This document shows, piece by piece, positions 13,201-27,700 of a DNA stretch of 64,000 bases. Source of the stretch: Pipra filicauda (Eukaryota; Chordata; Aves; Passeriformes; Pipridae); the NCBI RefSeq assembly GCF_003945595.2, contig NW_024104763.1, positions 160,578 to 224,577 of the forward strand. The letters run 5' to 3'. Positions within the stretch are counted from its first letter, which is position 1. Every line of letters begins with the position of its first letter. The position numbers were made by a program, and so were the translations under genes. Below the pieces are notes generated by a model. The model was given only the letters and a program-made list of their open reading frames with translations, was not told the origin of the DNA and did no database searches.

Positions 13201-16200
13201 GCACTGCCACAACTGTACAGTGATTATTCCCCAGGCTAAAGAGTTTAAACTCTATAAATTCTGTAGCTAAACATTTGGCTGCAGTGTAAGCATATCCTTA
13301 GGGAGAAGTTCTCATCATACGGATGCACAAAAGTCAACAAGAATGTATCAGTAATGCTAAAATATTGTCCATAAGATTTTGGTGAGATCATGAGCCTTAA
13401 CAGAATGGAAAAAAAAAAAGTCATATATTTAAGTAATTATTTCATTGTGTTTACATTTTGTTTCAGAAACATTTAGAGCATTAGAACGTGTGGACCTAAT
13501 AAATGTATCAAATTGGATACATTTTTAGTTATTCAAGAGTGAGAAAGCATCTTAAACAATACACTTTTAATTCTATACTTTGTATGTAAAGGCTATTCCA
13601 CCACCACAAAAAATTTTCATTGAAAAATTCAGTCCTAAAAATCCTTTTCTATTCTAAGGTTTAGAAATATTATAACTTGCTATTATTATTTAAAAACACT
13701 GGAGTGTTTAGAAGCAGTCAAGAATGCATCTATGTGGCAAAGTACATACACATGAAAAACACACTTCATGATGGTAACACTCACTCAGCTCTAACTTTAA
13801 CATAGCCAGAGGCAGCATTATAATCATGAAAACCTCACTTGAGATGTCCTGTCTGCATGCACACGTTGATTTTTAAATACCAATTCACAGTTAACAAAAT
13901 GACAGGTTCAAACAGCTTATACCACAAATTCCTAGCAAGCTACAGAATTAATTCATTTATCAAGAAGACTCTAATCCTACTTCCGGTGATTATGAATCAT
14001 CATAAAATCCATGATTTATTAGATGAATTGTATGATTGACAGTAGCTACTGTACTATAAAAACAAAACTATAGGGCTGGATACAATATAGTTTGACTCTT
14101 TTAGGTTAATCAAGATGTAAATCTCTGGGATTCTATAGAGTCAGCTCCAGCTCAGATCTCTGAAAGGACTTCTTAGCTTAAACCTCCAAGGTAGAGGCCA
14201 CATTTATTTCCAGTCTACATTTATGTCTTCTAACACCATGGCTTTCAAAATAGAAAAGTATTATTTTTCCAAACTGAGAAATGTCCATGTACTTTTTGTA
14301 TGTTAGCTTTAGGAAAAGGCTATAGGGTGCATATTGCTCAGAGTCCTACTCCATGTTTGGTGCCTCTCTGGAACACTTGAAGCATTCCTGTAGGGTCAGG
14401 TTTTGTGAGACAAAAGAGATAAGTAACTAAAGTCCTGGATCTCTGTGGGCAAAACATGTTTTGCTGCAATGGCAATGCAAAATAAAAAAGGTTTTAACTT
14501 TTGCTTAAATGAAAAATGAGCAGAACAGGATTTAAGCAAATGATGCGAAAAAAGGCGGACTTCACTATCTTCAGTAACACGGCTTTGATTAGCAAGCTGA
14601 AGAAATGTGGCGTGAAACTGAAACACATTCAGCATGTATCCCTTCTTTTTTTCTGAAGGAGAACTATAACACTGACAAGCAGACACTGAAAAGTTGATGC
14701 TTATAGGATGTCTTTGAAAAGATTACTTTAGGCAGACAGATCTGCTGGAGGAGCAAGCCGCAATCACCCATCATGGCAGCTCTGCTGCAATCAGTCTTGT
14801 AGTCATGAGAAGTCTGACCCGCACCACCAACCTCTGCCAGACTGTAGTCACAGCTGCCCTTGCTCTAGATCCTTTTCTTCTGGTCATTGTGAAAGAAATG
14901 TTGTGCTGTTTGCTATAGTCTGCTCACTGCTGACAAGCTAATCTGCCATGATAGACTGCCTTTCCCCCAACAAACACGCTCAGGCTGTGTTTGCTGTCAG
15001 CTGAACAAACCCTGCAGAGCCCGCACATACTGTATTTTGAACTCTGATATTAAAAATGGTCAACGATCTTCATTTAGGCTGTAGTGAATCTGAGGGAATG
15101 CAGTGGGTTTTTTTATTTTTATGCTGTTAATAATCTCCACAAACTCCAGAGCCCTTTCTTTTTTTAATTAAAAATTGAATGCAGAAAAACAGATTTATAT
15201 AATCTTCACAAATTCAAAATTAAGTTGACACAATATTCTAAATTCTAGTGGAAAAACCTAATCTTAAGGGCAGCCTGAGACAACCACTTTCTTGCCCAGA
15301 AGTGTATGAGATGAATAACATCACTGATAAAGCTCTTCTTTCCTCTGCACAGTCTGGCTGTGGGCTTCTCCTGTAACTCTGTGAAGCCCCCTCTGGGAAG
15401 CAGCAAGCAGTCAAACTCCTTTCTGATTGAGCTAATGGCATCTGACTCATATCAGATGAAAACAGAGGATCCCTGCACAGATGCACCACTGCAGTACCAC
15501 TGATAGTATGATGGGTAGATATTTATGTTCCCTGACAATGACAGACTAAGGGGATTGCAGACAGAGAATCATTGATTAGAACAAATAAATTAATTCAAAT
15601 TCAAAAAAATAGATCTCATAGTCAACAATGTTTAGCACAATTATTTCTTGTCAGGATCATCGGCTCAAATTTTTGTCAAATATTGATAGGTTCTTGGTCC
15701 TGTCAGACCATTTAAGTGCATGGAAGAGTTTTGTCTCTTTGCTGAAGCTTGCCCTCTATGCAAAGACACTAAGATGTTTGCAGGTCAGGATATAAAAAAC
15801 TATAACCCTGAAAAGCATTCAGCCTGGGCAACAAAATTGATACCTCATCATTATTCATTATTCAAGTTCAGATTTTGTCACAGAAGTTTTTACTGCTAAT
15901 AGAGAACCTGTTGCAGAGCAAGAAAGACATGAGGCTGCAGCAAAGTGGTGGTTCTTTATAATTATGTTTTTCACATGTCTGACTTTTGAGATGTCAGAGT
16001 AAGATGTGAAATAGCCTTTTTCTTACTCACTTTGGATGTTTACTGGTTTTTATGGCTCAGTATTTCTCCCAGCTGAAAGTCTAACACTTAATGGTATGAT
16101 GATTTAGTTGGCAGTGAATGACAGGTCCTTGCCAGGGTCTCCATTATGTTCCCGTGGTAGGATTAGCATTCACCTCTCTTATATTGATTTCTAAAAATTA

Positions 16201-19200
16201 GGTGGGAATGAACTAATAGAGTAGGTGGTTGGGTTTTTTTTCTTGTAGAATGGCGTGTTCCTGCAAAAAAAAAGTCTTACATTTACTGCTCTAAACTATT
16301 TGCTAAATTTGAATTAGATAATGAAAATCTCTTCATGACAAATTTTAAATTTACAGTCTGAGACGATATTCATACACATACCATATACAATGCTTTCAAA
16401 TGCAGTCAAACAGTTTTTGTGTATTACACTTTGAAAGAAGGAAACAACAAACTTGGCTAACACAGTATTTAATTTCCATATTTTTCCATAACTTTCAACT
16501 GTTTTAAATTGAAGACAGTAAATTTCGCTTGCCAATAATTGCATCTTGTCATGTTTGAGCCTACATAGTATCTATCTGGGGAAGAGAGGTTCTTAGGTTC
16601 TAGATTTGTAGGGGAGGAATAATAACAGCTTACAAAATTCAGCAAACCACTGATGTAAAATCCTCTTATTGTGTAATAAATGGTGAAAAGGCTTAGACAA
16701 TTACTTTCACAGTCAGCTTTAGTTGCGTGTCAGCTTTATTTATGTTTTTTTTTTTTTTGCTGTGCAGACTAGGAATAATCTCCTGCCTGATGAATGCAAA
16801 TACTCAGGATTAAGGGTTCTGGGGCAGGAAGGGCAAGAGGAAATAGTGAATTGTTGTCATATGCAGAGGTTTGGGCTGGTGTCAAGTGCTGTGCAGGTGC
16901 AGGATTAGGATGCAGTTCCTTGTTTTTTCAGCAAGCCCTTCTGTTCATGCCTATTTGTGCTTGCTGTGCAGGTTACCTCTTTCAGGGGCTTAGCCACGTC
17001 CCTCCCTGCCAGAATTCAAATGCACTGTGGGAAACAGGGGAATTTTATATAAAACTTCTCCTGTTGCTTAACAAAACAGTAGATTCCCAGATGTTGTTAC
17101 AGCACTAGATGCTTTGTATATGCTATTTACGTAACTGGGTCTTTGCAAGTAAATTTCTCTGGTATCTCCAATATATTAACCCACATATTTTTAAGGAAAT
17201 CAGTTTGGAGTTAATTAAACATACTAGGGATATTTTTGTTAGTACTATACATCTCAGACCAAACATTTCTTGAAAAGTGATTTTATATGTGTTTCATTCC
17301 ATTTTATGGTGCTATGACTACCATTATAATTGCTAATCATGTTCTTGTAACAAAAAGCTTGTGAATTTCAACTGAGAATACAAAGTCCATTGGTCAAAGA
17401 GAGATATGGGGACTTGAAAAATCTACCCCATATCAATAGAAGACACATAAACACTTTTACTGTATAATCTACAAATCAACAATATGAAAATAAACCAGAA
17501 AAACATTTAAAGTTACATTAATTTTGCCATTGATTTTATAATGCATGTTTCATATTTCATATTATCCAAATGTTTTACTTGTTGTCAAAAATTTTTGTAT
17601 AACTTTATTATTGCAAAATTTTCAAAAGCATCTCCTACATATAAAAGCATTTTAGTGTTTAGGTCAGAGAAACATAACATCCACATGCTAAGCATGATTG
17701 CCATTTTGGATTTTCTCTTCCAGCAACACAAAGTGTAGACCCAGCAGTAATAAAACACACTGGTTGAACTGACAAAAGCTTTTGAGGACTGAAAATAATG
17801 GCACGATAAATACCATCTTTCACACATTCAGTACCTTGGTTTTGAGAAAAACTCTCCTAATGGATGTTGTAAGCCTTGCTTATGGGTTTATTTGCCTTTC
17901 ATTAATCAGAAGGGCCTGATCCAGTGTCTTACCCATTAATTAAACCACAGCACAAAACCTCACATTGCAGACTTAGGCTTCTTCTATTGCAACAGCTGTC
18001 ACTATGCCCACAACTACTATTGAAAGTACAAAGTTGTGCAAGCAAAAATACCTTAGTTCAAAAGTCAGTTTAAAACCAAGCCTTTCTAGACAGTAAAAAA
18101 AATATTGGAGCGAAGATAATACTTTGAGAAACAGATAAGTAATTTGAATCCTAATTTCAAAAAGTATTCAGATCCAGGTCTAAAATGGGCTTAGATCTTA
18201 AAACACTCAGGTTCAAAACTGCAAAAAAGTCTTTTAATTACTAGCAATTACCTGTTCTGAAAGAGGTATGAAAATTCCCTGTACAGTATTTGGAGAGATT
18301 TAAATATCTAACACCTATGAAAGAAACACATACTATCCAATTCATTGGGAGAAGAAATATAGAAATTACCATTGAAGAGAAGGTAGTCCTGAAATGCAAA
18401 TTCTCCATGACTTCTTTTTGGGGGAGACTTGGGGTTATTTATTTTTCCTGCTTGACACCCTCCCTTTCTCCCACTGGTATGCCATTATTTTGCCCCAAAC
18501 TAAAGCTTTTGTTCTTTTGTGTTCCCTTTCTGAGTTACAGGATCACTGTGATCTACCTGCCTTAACTATATCAACACTTTTTCTAACAGTAGATCTGAAG
18601 CTCAGAATTTATATTCGATTAAGGTCATTCAACAGCTCTAACTCTCAAAAACTAACTAAAAAATTTCTGGCCACGTCTTTGAGAAGATTTTTTTTCCCCC
18701 AAATCTAAATATGTTAGAAACTCATTCCTTCCTTTTTGCACTGAAAATATGCTATACATTCCTGTAAGGTCCATTCATTACCAAAGAAATACAAATACTA
18801 ATTGGAGGAAGTAACATTTTTCACTCATGAGTGTGAGATGCAAACATCTGCCAGAACCCTCCTGTTATATTCCACATAAAAGATGAAAAATACTTGGGAG
18901 TTAGCTAATCCAGTTCATCCATTTTCTCAAATATTTATTTAATTCCTTCTGACTGTACATAATCAAAAGATCTAGATTCATTTTTTTTCCTAACAAGACA
19001 GGTAAAGACACCTCTTATTATATATGTACCAAATGTACAGTATTTCCATTCCTACCTTCTCTCCTTGAAATACACTCTTTGTTTTCACAAAGAGCCAGAA
19101 GTGTTCCCAGGTGATAATGAAGAATCACTTCCTATTGACTTCTGTGGGAGCTGGGAATAAAGCAGACCACCCAGAATCATAGTTTTAAAGAAAAAGATCT

Positions 19201-20618
19201 CTTCAGTTTAGGAGAAGATTATTGCAGGCTCCTTTCCAAGTCAGTTCTGACCTTTAAAATTAATCTTTAGCAAACCACTCACGCATCGCTAACTTAAACA
19301 AACACTATAGCTTTAGCTAAACCGGAGAGTATATTTCCTTCCTGCTGATTTGTTCCCAATTATGTGTTGTAACAGAGGGAAGTGGAAGATCCTCAAAGGA
19401 AGTAAGCAACAGATGCAAGATATTTGGAAAGTTATTATAATTTGTGTAAACATTATCCCTGAATAAACCAAGCATTAGCCAAATTAGGGAAATCAATCAT
19501 ATTCATAACCAACCTTTTTGTCCAGCAAAACTGATCCATGTCACAACATGGATGCTTTTCCAAAACAAAAGATGGAGTCTTATAAAGTCCTGAAGTCCTT
19601 TTGCTCCCACTGAGTTCACTAACAATTGAGAAATTGAGAAGGCTGCAATTCAGCACCCAGACAATGGCCTCTCCAAACTGCCCAGAGTGAGAGTCATGTT
19701 CATAAATACCCTTTCATTTACAAAGAAAATCACAGTTCTTTTTCTGCTCAGTAATACACAATCTTTTTAAAACAAGGGCCAACAAGGCAAAAATTATTAA
19801 CTTTCTCCCAAGACTCAAAATTGATTGAAAATTTGTGGAAGAAAATGGAAACGTGTCAAAATATTACTTTTTTTGTTTCAGTACCTAGGAAATATTTCTA
19901 AGGGATGCATGAAAAGTGACTAGGAAAGGCTTTTTTTGACAGCAGGTTGAAGCTCACTATGAATCCTTTAGACCTCCCCTGGGATGCGGTTTTTTTTCAG
20001 AGCGTTACATATCAGAAAATGTGGACATGGTGCTCCAAGGGCATAGGTTAAGGCCATCCTGCAAAAAGAATGACAGCTCATCCAACTGCAACTAAGTAAG
20101 CTCGTCTACTATAAGTCACCTGACTGCAATAGCTTGAAGTAAGACTGATTCATACCTGTGAGTAAAGGTAGCTCAGGGCCCTGACAACACCCTGGAAGGG
20201 GGTCCAAGGGAAGCAGAAGGTCTGGCATACTCTGTCTCTGCCAGCTTCTCTGTCATCCCATTTTCAGAGCAGCTCCCAGGTGCTCCCCAGGGTGCTGGGA
20301 AGGGCACTAGCGATGCACTGAACTTGAGCACATCAAATTTCTTGTGCTTTGAAACACAGGTTCTGGCAATACCTGCAGCTATCCTTGAGGTCAGAGAGTT
20401 TTCATAACAGACAAGCTTGGGATTTTGAGTTTTCCATGGTATGTAGAGTACGGCTCTGATAACCAAGTGATGGAAATCTTACTCATAGGAAAACTGAAGG
20501 GATTAATAGCGGGTCTATTAGCTCCCAGGATGGAGATATCGACTGGGAAAATTTTCGGGTGTATCCTTGATGATAAGGAAGTCAGTACGCAGCCCTAATG
20601 GAGAAAACAAAAGCAGAC
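7213..20618. other. AT-rich non-coding stretch
   Basis: I see no gene and no recognisable interspersed repeat. A reverse-strand open frame around 9672-9920 and a relatively GC-richer block at 14,730-15,010 are discussed among the findings. The rest consists of short chance frames and homopolymer runs. Confidence 0.55.
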
Positions 20619-20857
20619 TGTAAAGTTGGTAGGCCTAGGATGTGGGAACTGCAATAAGGCCTTGAGCTTTGCCAAATGTATCGCCCACAGAACCTAGCCA
20701 ATGAAAACGCTGTTGCTTGCTTACCTAAAATAAGGATACTGCTTGCTGCTAGCAAGGGGTATAAAAAGGCAGATGAAAAAATAAAGAAAAAAGACATCTT
20801 TTCTGCACATAACTGACTCCTTGTATCTTTATCGGCCGTCATGACTCTACACTGACA
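20619..20857 (+). mobile_element. Compact LTR-like element (endogenous retrovirus remnant)
   Basis: This block of about 240 bases has the layout of a small retroviral LTR read on the plus strand. It begins with TG and ends with CA. It carries a CCAAT box (GCCAAT, 20697-20702), a TATA box (TATAAAAAGG, 20760-20769) and a polyadenylation signal (AATAAA, 20780-20785). A T/C-rich U5-like end containing ATCGGCCGTC follows, resembling the U5 of alpha- and beta-type avian elements. Flanking hexamers GCAGAC and GAAAAC match at four of six positions, a possible decayed target duplication. The purine-rich run just upstream (about 20,600-20,617) could instead be a polypurine tract, which would make this a 3' LTR. 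No primer-binding site follows and no gag, pol or env was identified. The 5' boundary is uncertain. Confidence 0.5.
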
Positions 20858-23800
20858 GAAAACCTTACTCTTTTCCCAATAGCAGTGCAAATCCCTGTGG
20901 AGTGAATAAAACAAGACTAACAATGGCTTTTTTTCCCCTACAGTATTACCTACCATGGACATCTCTAAACTCCCCCATGAATTTCTCTGAGGCTCTAAAC
21001 CGTCAGACGAAAACTACAGATCGACATATTAGATTCAAATCTCCCCTCCAGCATCAGCACAACGATCTTGTATTCGCTACAAACCTATATCAGTCTTAAC
21101 TCAAATACCGGTCCTACTCCAAGCCTCACCTGTGCATGGAAAATTTTAATGCATGTATATAAAGGAATATGTATCAATACTAGTAAATCAAACAGCTCAA
21201 GGCCCATTTTCTAAGCAACCGGCACAGAACAATCCATGTCAAAGCTATTAAATTCCCTACCTCTGAAAAAGCAGGATAAATGGAAAAGACCTATAATGTT
21301 GGCCCCAACAAGGGCATGGAATGAGGCTGTTTGTGTGCCAGGAGCCAAGGGCAGACCTCACAGCCAAGCAGAAGGTATACTGCCAGACACCAATTTAACA
21401 AGATAAAGTTATATTTATTTTTCATCTTTATATCTATATTTATTTTAAAACAAAAGCCCATCTTGTGTGATGTCAGTTTTAAATTTTAAGTGTCTCCATC
21501 AAACTTTATACATTTAATACCAAATATATATTTATTTAATACCAAAGGATTTCTACCTTTTTTTTGGTCTCTTTTCCAAAGTAAAAAGCAATCACAAAGC
21601 ATGAGGTGTGCCTGTATATGAGAGTACAATGATATGTGTTTGGCAAACATTAAGTTCTTGCTAATGTAAGAAAAACAGGCAGCCATGGAAAACAAGACAA
21701 TCCCGTGAGTTGGTATAGTTATGCTTGAGTAGAAGCTTCTTCAGGCACTTCTATGTTATTAGATACCAATGAATGCAAAAGGGAAATTCAACCTTCTAGT
21801 TCCCAAATTAACAGAAAGTCTGGAGCTCCAATAATAAGATCATAAAAAAGTGAGAACTGTTAGTTTGGGTACTAGTGATGTACTTGATTTGGCTATGAAA
21901 TCCTGTTTCATAGATTGGCTATCTTGTGGGAAGTGTTCACTGGTGGTACCACAGCCTTGTCTATCTATGCTGACTGCTGAACCTGAAGACAGTGCAATTT
22001 CTCATTTGACTGAAGATGCGTTCATCACAGTGCAAAATATTGGTGTCAATTCTCTATAGGTCACTAGCTTAAAATATTCTGGATCATGTGTAACCAAACA
22101 CCACAAAGCCACAAAATCATAACAATTTGCAGTTGCTTAGAGCACTTGTGAAATAGCAGAGAGGTCCCAGTCTGGTGAGTCAGATGCTCGCATTGAGATA
22201 CCTGGCACCGCAGTTGTGTATTTTACACTTTTGGGTAAATTGTTCAGAAAACAAATGCTTGGGAAACTCAAGACCTTTCCTAACTTGTCTGAGTTAGACA
22301 ACACGTGGCATGCAGAAAACATAGGAGAACTATGAGAGAGTCAAGGTAGCAAAAACTGGAATGTTACTCTCCCTCTTGTTTACCACCCATATAGGACCTC
22401 AGGTTTTTGCATTTCAGGTCTGAGGCCATCCCAAAATGCAGATGATTATTCGCTTTGTCAAACAAAATAATTAGAATTTAAATAATGCCTTTATTATACA
22501 GGTTTTTTCCTATTCATCAGTCTCTACACATTTGCATATGGCACAAAATTTTATTCTTCTGTCTAAATTAGAACCCCTGAAGTAAAATGTAAATACAGAT
22601 TTTTCTCAGGCTGTTGCTGCTAACTCTCCTGTTGCCCAAGTGAGATGAATAACTTCCCTTTATGACTATGCAAATCAGATATGACCACAGGTCATTTGAC
22701 AAAACTTGAAAACATGAAATTTCAAATATCTATACATAAAAAGTAAATGAAAGGATAAAACCCCCAAATGTCTTGAGAGATGGCCCTTCCTTTGGGAAGA
22801 GGTTGTGACTGACCTCTCCAAACCAGTCAGTTGTTACACCTGTACTGACCAAGCCAATTGCTGAGTTTCCATACAGGATCTAATCAACCTAGTTAATAAA
22901 CTGTCAACAACTGTTTTCTAGGGTAGTTTTCAATTGTGAGGCTCATGCTGCTTTTGTAGGTAACCCTATCCTATCCACAGCTTTTGTAATAGGACAGAGA
23001 TTCTCCTGGAAACTGCCTCCCATCTTCCTCACTTTTTGATGGGAGATGTCATGAACTGCATTGTTCTACAAACCTCAGTCTTTTCATCCTGGGTATTCAT
23101 TATATTTGCAGAGCTCTTGAATAAATCACTAAGGTCACAGAAAGTGTCTGCTTTTTTTCTAAGAACACCTTGGCAGTGGCACAAAAAATATCCTGAAAAC
23201 CTCTCTTTATTGAAAATGTGAGCAGCACCAATACTTTTCAGTTATTTTCACCAGGTGAAAGGTGTTGTGGAAGCCCTGATACAAGGAAATGGGCAAGTCA
23301 GCTAAAGACTTTCTCTTACTTTGTGATATCTATTACTGTCAGGGGCAGCTCAAATCAGATAAATAAGTAGGTCTATAGCTTTAGGATATTCATTAACTAC
23401 CCACATTAATATATGTCTATACACCTACAGAAGTACCTACTCAGATCTAGACAATCTGTTCTTATCAAATTCCTTCCTCTATCCAAGGAAATACAGATTT
23501 GTAGTATAAATATCCTACATATAAATTTTGTAAATAGACCAGACAGCTGTAAAAACCTTCAGTTGATAATGGAGGTGATAGCACATCCAGTAAACTATGA
23601 CTGTAATAGATTTGTGAATAGATTTCTGCACAGGATCTGCATTATTTGTTTAGCATCAGTAAAAACTCGTGTCCTTATAAAGTGGTGGCAGATTTTTCTT
23701 TTTTTGCACACATTAAATATTTTATCCTATAAGTGGCTTTCTAAATTCATAATAAAATCAAAATTTTTTAAGAAAACTTCAGGTGGATATTTTTTTCAAT

Positions 23801-24646
23801 TAGAAAAACTCTTCTGAACTTAACCTTTTTTTCCTCAACAATAAATAACATTTTATAGGTCAATTATAAAATAATAGGAAAAAAAAATAAAAACAGTTCT
23901 GGATTATACCATTCAATATATTTTGAAAGGACAAAACATTTTTTTCATCAACAATTGCACCTTAAATAAGATGCTTCCCTACCTTTATAAAGGCATAGAT
24001 TATTAGGACTGAAGCTGACCAGATACAGGAGAGATATATAGTGAGAACTAGCCTGTGATTTCGAGTCTCCTATCTGTGAGAGGCAGGAAAAGGTAATGTA
24101 AAAAACAGTGAAAAAACAACATACATTATCTCAATCAGAACAAATAATTTGACTTGACTTATTCTTTCTCTCTTTTATGTAGCAAAACCATTAAAAAGCA
24201 TTTTGGAAGTGTAGCAATGCAGAGTTGTTCCTATTTAAAATACTTTGGACATTTTAAAATAGTGCAATATAAAATTGCACTGTACAGATGTATTGCAATA
24301 TAAATAGTGAGGACTTTTAAAAGTGTACTGGACTTCTGAAAAAATTAGATCTAGGCTTTCCTGAGCCCAGTGCTAAAATATGGTAATGACATTTAAAGAG
24401 AGACATTTAAATGACATTTAAAGAGAGAGAACTAAGTTTTGTCAGTATAAATCCCTGCTTTTACCTCATAATATCTTATGACAAATCTTGCTAATATGCA
24501 AATTTAGGCTAGATATGTAGCTTCTGCTCTGAATTCGTATGTTCATTTGGTTTTGGTCAGCTCTTTCCTTGCAAAAATATGCTATCTTAGGGATCAAAAA
24601 AACCAGAGATTTCTTGTAACTTCCACTTACCTTTGAGTTTGATTAG
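20858..24646. other. Non-coding stretch with one small tandem repeat
   Basis: I identified no gene and no large repeat. The only structure noted is the 25-bp tandem duplication at 24385-24427. Confidence 0.55.
24385..24427. repeat. Tandem duplication, 25-bp period
   Basis: The 18-base motif AATGACATTTAAAGAGAG occurs twice, at 24385-24402 and 24410-24427, separated by a 7-base partial copy. It looks like a recent local slippage duplication because the copies are identical. Confidence 0.85.
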
Positions 24647-24740
24647 TGCAATGTGCTCTGGGATGACCCTGCTTGTGCAGGGAGGTTAGACCAGATGATC
24701 CGCTGTGATCCCTTCCAACATGACCTGTTGTGTGATTCCG
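24647..24740 (+). mobile_element. CR1 LINE, 3'-end fragment
   Basis: The segment matches the terminal part of the CR1 at 52.5-54.1 kb: GTGCAATGTG, then GATGACCCTGCTTG-GCA, CCAGATGATCC, TGTGATCCCTTCCAAC and a final TGTGATTCCG. It is a short, 5'-truncated, non-coding insertion in plus orientation, the usual fate of CR1 copies. Confidence 0.85.
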
Positions 24741-27700
24741 TAATTGGAGCATATTGTTATCTAATATATAATTTTGTGTTTTCCAAACCTAAAACTTTTC
24801 TCAATGCTGTTTGAATTATGGAATGAAAATTGTCAAATTTGTTCTCCCAAAGACAGATGAAAAGATGAAGTAATATAAGCCTTTACTCAGAAATCCAGGT
24901 TTCACTTCCTTTACAGGAGCAGAAACTACTTTACAAATGAGAAACAGCACTATGTCCCATCATTGGCCATCTGGTCATTGCTGCTACACCTAAACGTAAC
25001 CTTTTCTCTGAAACCATACTCCCAATAACCTCAGGTTGTCCTGACCATTAAGGAGGGTTTCAAATCCTCTCTCTGGTTGTCATGTAAGACAGTCAGAAGA
25101 ATTTCCACGCCAAAACCACGCAGTCTGAATTCCCATGCCAAAACCACAGACTTCTTAAGATTGAGTGAACTCAGTTGAGCCAAACTGCAGTTCCCAAGAG
25201 CTAGCTAAAGGCACCTACTATCTTCAGAATAAGGCATAAGGATGAAAATTTACAGAGTACATCTATAATATAATGCAAGTAGTCCATTGCCAGATAAAGA
25301 ATTTATGAGGATACCTGTGAGAAAAAAGTTACTGCCCCAGTTATCTGCAGAACCAAGTACTTTCTAATGGAATTCTGTACATAACTACTTTAAAAATATT
25401 CTCCCAAACACTAAAACTGATGTACATTCCTATGTGCCTTCAATTCTGTATTCATTGTCCTTACTAAAAACAAAATCTTTTTCTCATAATAATTAGAAAA
25501 AAAAGAATATCACTCCATAATAGGAGACTGTAGAAGGAAATACATATTCTAGCATTAAGTCGCTTGTCCAAGAACAGTACTCCTGACATCCAAAAGTTAA
25601 AACCTGAATTTCCAGATTCTATCTCACATGATGAAGTCAGAGGGATGCTCCAGAGAACAACTCCCTCCCTACAGTTCAGACATGGGTTTCTTTGACTTGG
25701 ATGAGCTCTGTGTTGACTCCAGAAAAGATGAGACAAAATGCCTCACTTTGAGGTAGCTGAAAAGAAGGATCCTACTCTGACAAATTTTTAAGGAGAAAAA
25801 GTAGTTGGCCTTTCACTAACATATTCACCATTAACATTTTCTTTACAGACACTGCTGAAAAAGAATAGCCCGCATTTTTTAACCTCTTTGTATAGATTTG
25901 TATTGATTTTGTCCACCCAAACACAAGTTAGTTTATTTTTTCTTATTTAATTTAATTTATTTCAATGATGTGCATTTTTTAATGCTACTTTACATATTAA
26001 ACATATTGCATATAGGTATTTTTTAGAAATATGAGACCAACATTACTAAAAAAGTATGCAACATCAAACTAGCTGCAATGCGTGCTTCATTAGTATTCAG
26101 AAAACACACAACTAGTCATGCAGAAAGTTCAAAGTTGAGACCTGCTCTCTTTTTCCCCTCTGATTCTCAGCGAAAATTTCAACCAACAAGAAATAATAAT
26201 TTACTGAAATGCATCTGCATTACACCACCTCATTAGAGCTTTCATAAGTTCATCTGACTCTTACTTTTGGTCTTTAATTGATAGTTTAAGCTTCTTGCCT
26301 GTAGTAAGATTAATTAATTTCCTCTCTTAAAACATGTTATTACTGCTTTCAACAGAGTCTTTACTGAAAGAAAAACAAAACCTGAGCCTTTTTCTTATTC
26401 TACTTGAAGTAACATTTGTGACTTTGAACCTTTTCCTTTAATAGAGCATTTTTTTGTGTCTCCCAGAATTTTGCTGTCAGCTTTCTCTAGCATAGTGATG
26501 ATGCTCTCTGCCAATGCTTTTACTCCCCTCTCTCTGCACAAACTAAACTAATGAAACAGTATTCTACCTGTTATTATGTTTTCTCTCTATTAATTTAATC
26601 CATTCTTTTTCACCTCAAGAGGGGGACAGTCCAACAGTGTGAGACATGTCATTGTCCTGAAGAATAGAAGCATGAGAGTGAAAACAAGAATGCCATTGTT
26701 TTCTGACCTGGGCCGAAATACTAACTCACTTGTCCTGAGCAAACCTCTCTTAAGATTACTTTTCTGCTTTCATTTTTCCATATGTCAGCTGAGGATAATG
26801 TATTTTGTCACAATGAAGGTTTGCATAATTAAGGCTTTTAATGCAATCCTTATGTAATAATTGGGCTTACTTTAAAGAAGTAAGAATATTTCTAGCAAAC
26901 AGGGAATCAACAGCCTCAGGTTCCAAATATCCCAAATAGTCCTTGCAAAATAGCAGAACAGTTGAACGAACTGACTTTTGATTCACCACATGAGCTGAAA
27001 CAAAATGTTCCAGTAAAATAAAATATTTTGATCTGGATTTTTCTTTTACTTTAAACTTTTTTCTTCTGTAAAGATGTACTCAGATAAAATTGGGAATGCT
27101 ACTTTGAAAATAAAAACTAAAATATTTTTGTATGCTGAAATTCATCTCTCAGTGTATGTCTCATTCTCACTTGGCATATGGCCTCTGACATTCCTAATCT
27201 GCAGTTTAAAACAAATAATATTTAATCAAAAAATTTGTAACCAGCCATGTTAGTCCAAAAGGGGATTAAGATTATATTAATTCCTGGAACAATAAAGACT
27301 TGGAAAGGGTTTTCTTTGTATTTGTGAATGAGTCACTTTTGAATGATTATTGTAATGCTGCTGGATTACAGTAATCACTGTTGCATGATAGAGCAACTAA
27401 TGTCTTTGTATAGTTTTAGTCCAAATAGACATCATGTTATTAAACAACATATACCAAGCTAACAAATAAAACAACTGTGTCATGCTTCACCAGGAACATC
27501 AAAATATTACCAACCTGAACATTTTCCATCCATCCTTCAAATTTTGATAGAAAGCATGCTTTGAGTTCCCAAGTGAAACATTGTCAAAGTCTCCGTCAGA
27601 TCCTCAGGACTACCTTTCATATGGCACTGAGGTGGCAAAACCCACAATCACATTTTGGTGGAGTTGGGAGGAGCAGTCTTGAGGGCCTGATGACAAGGCT

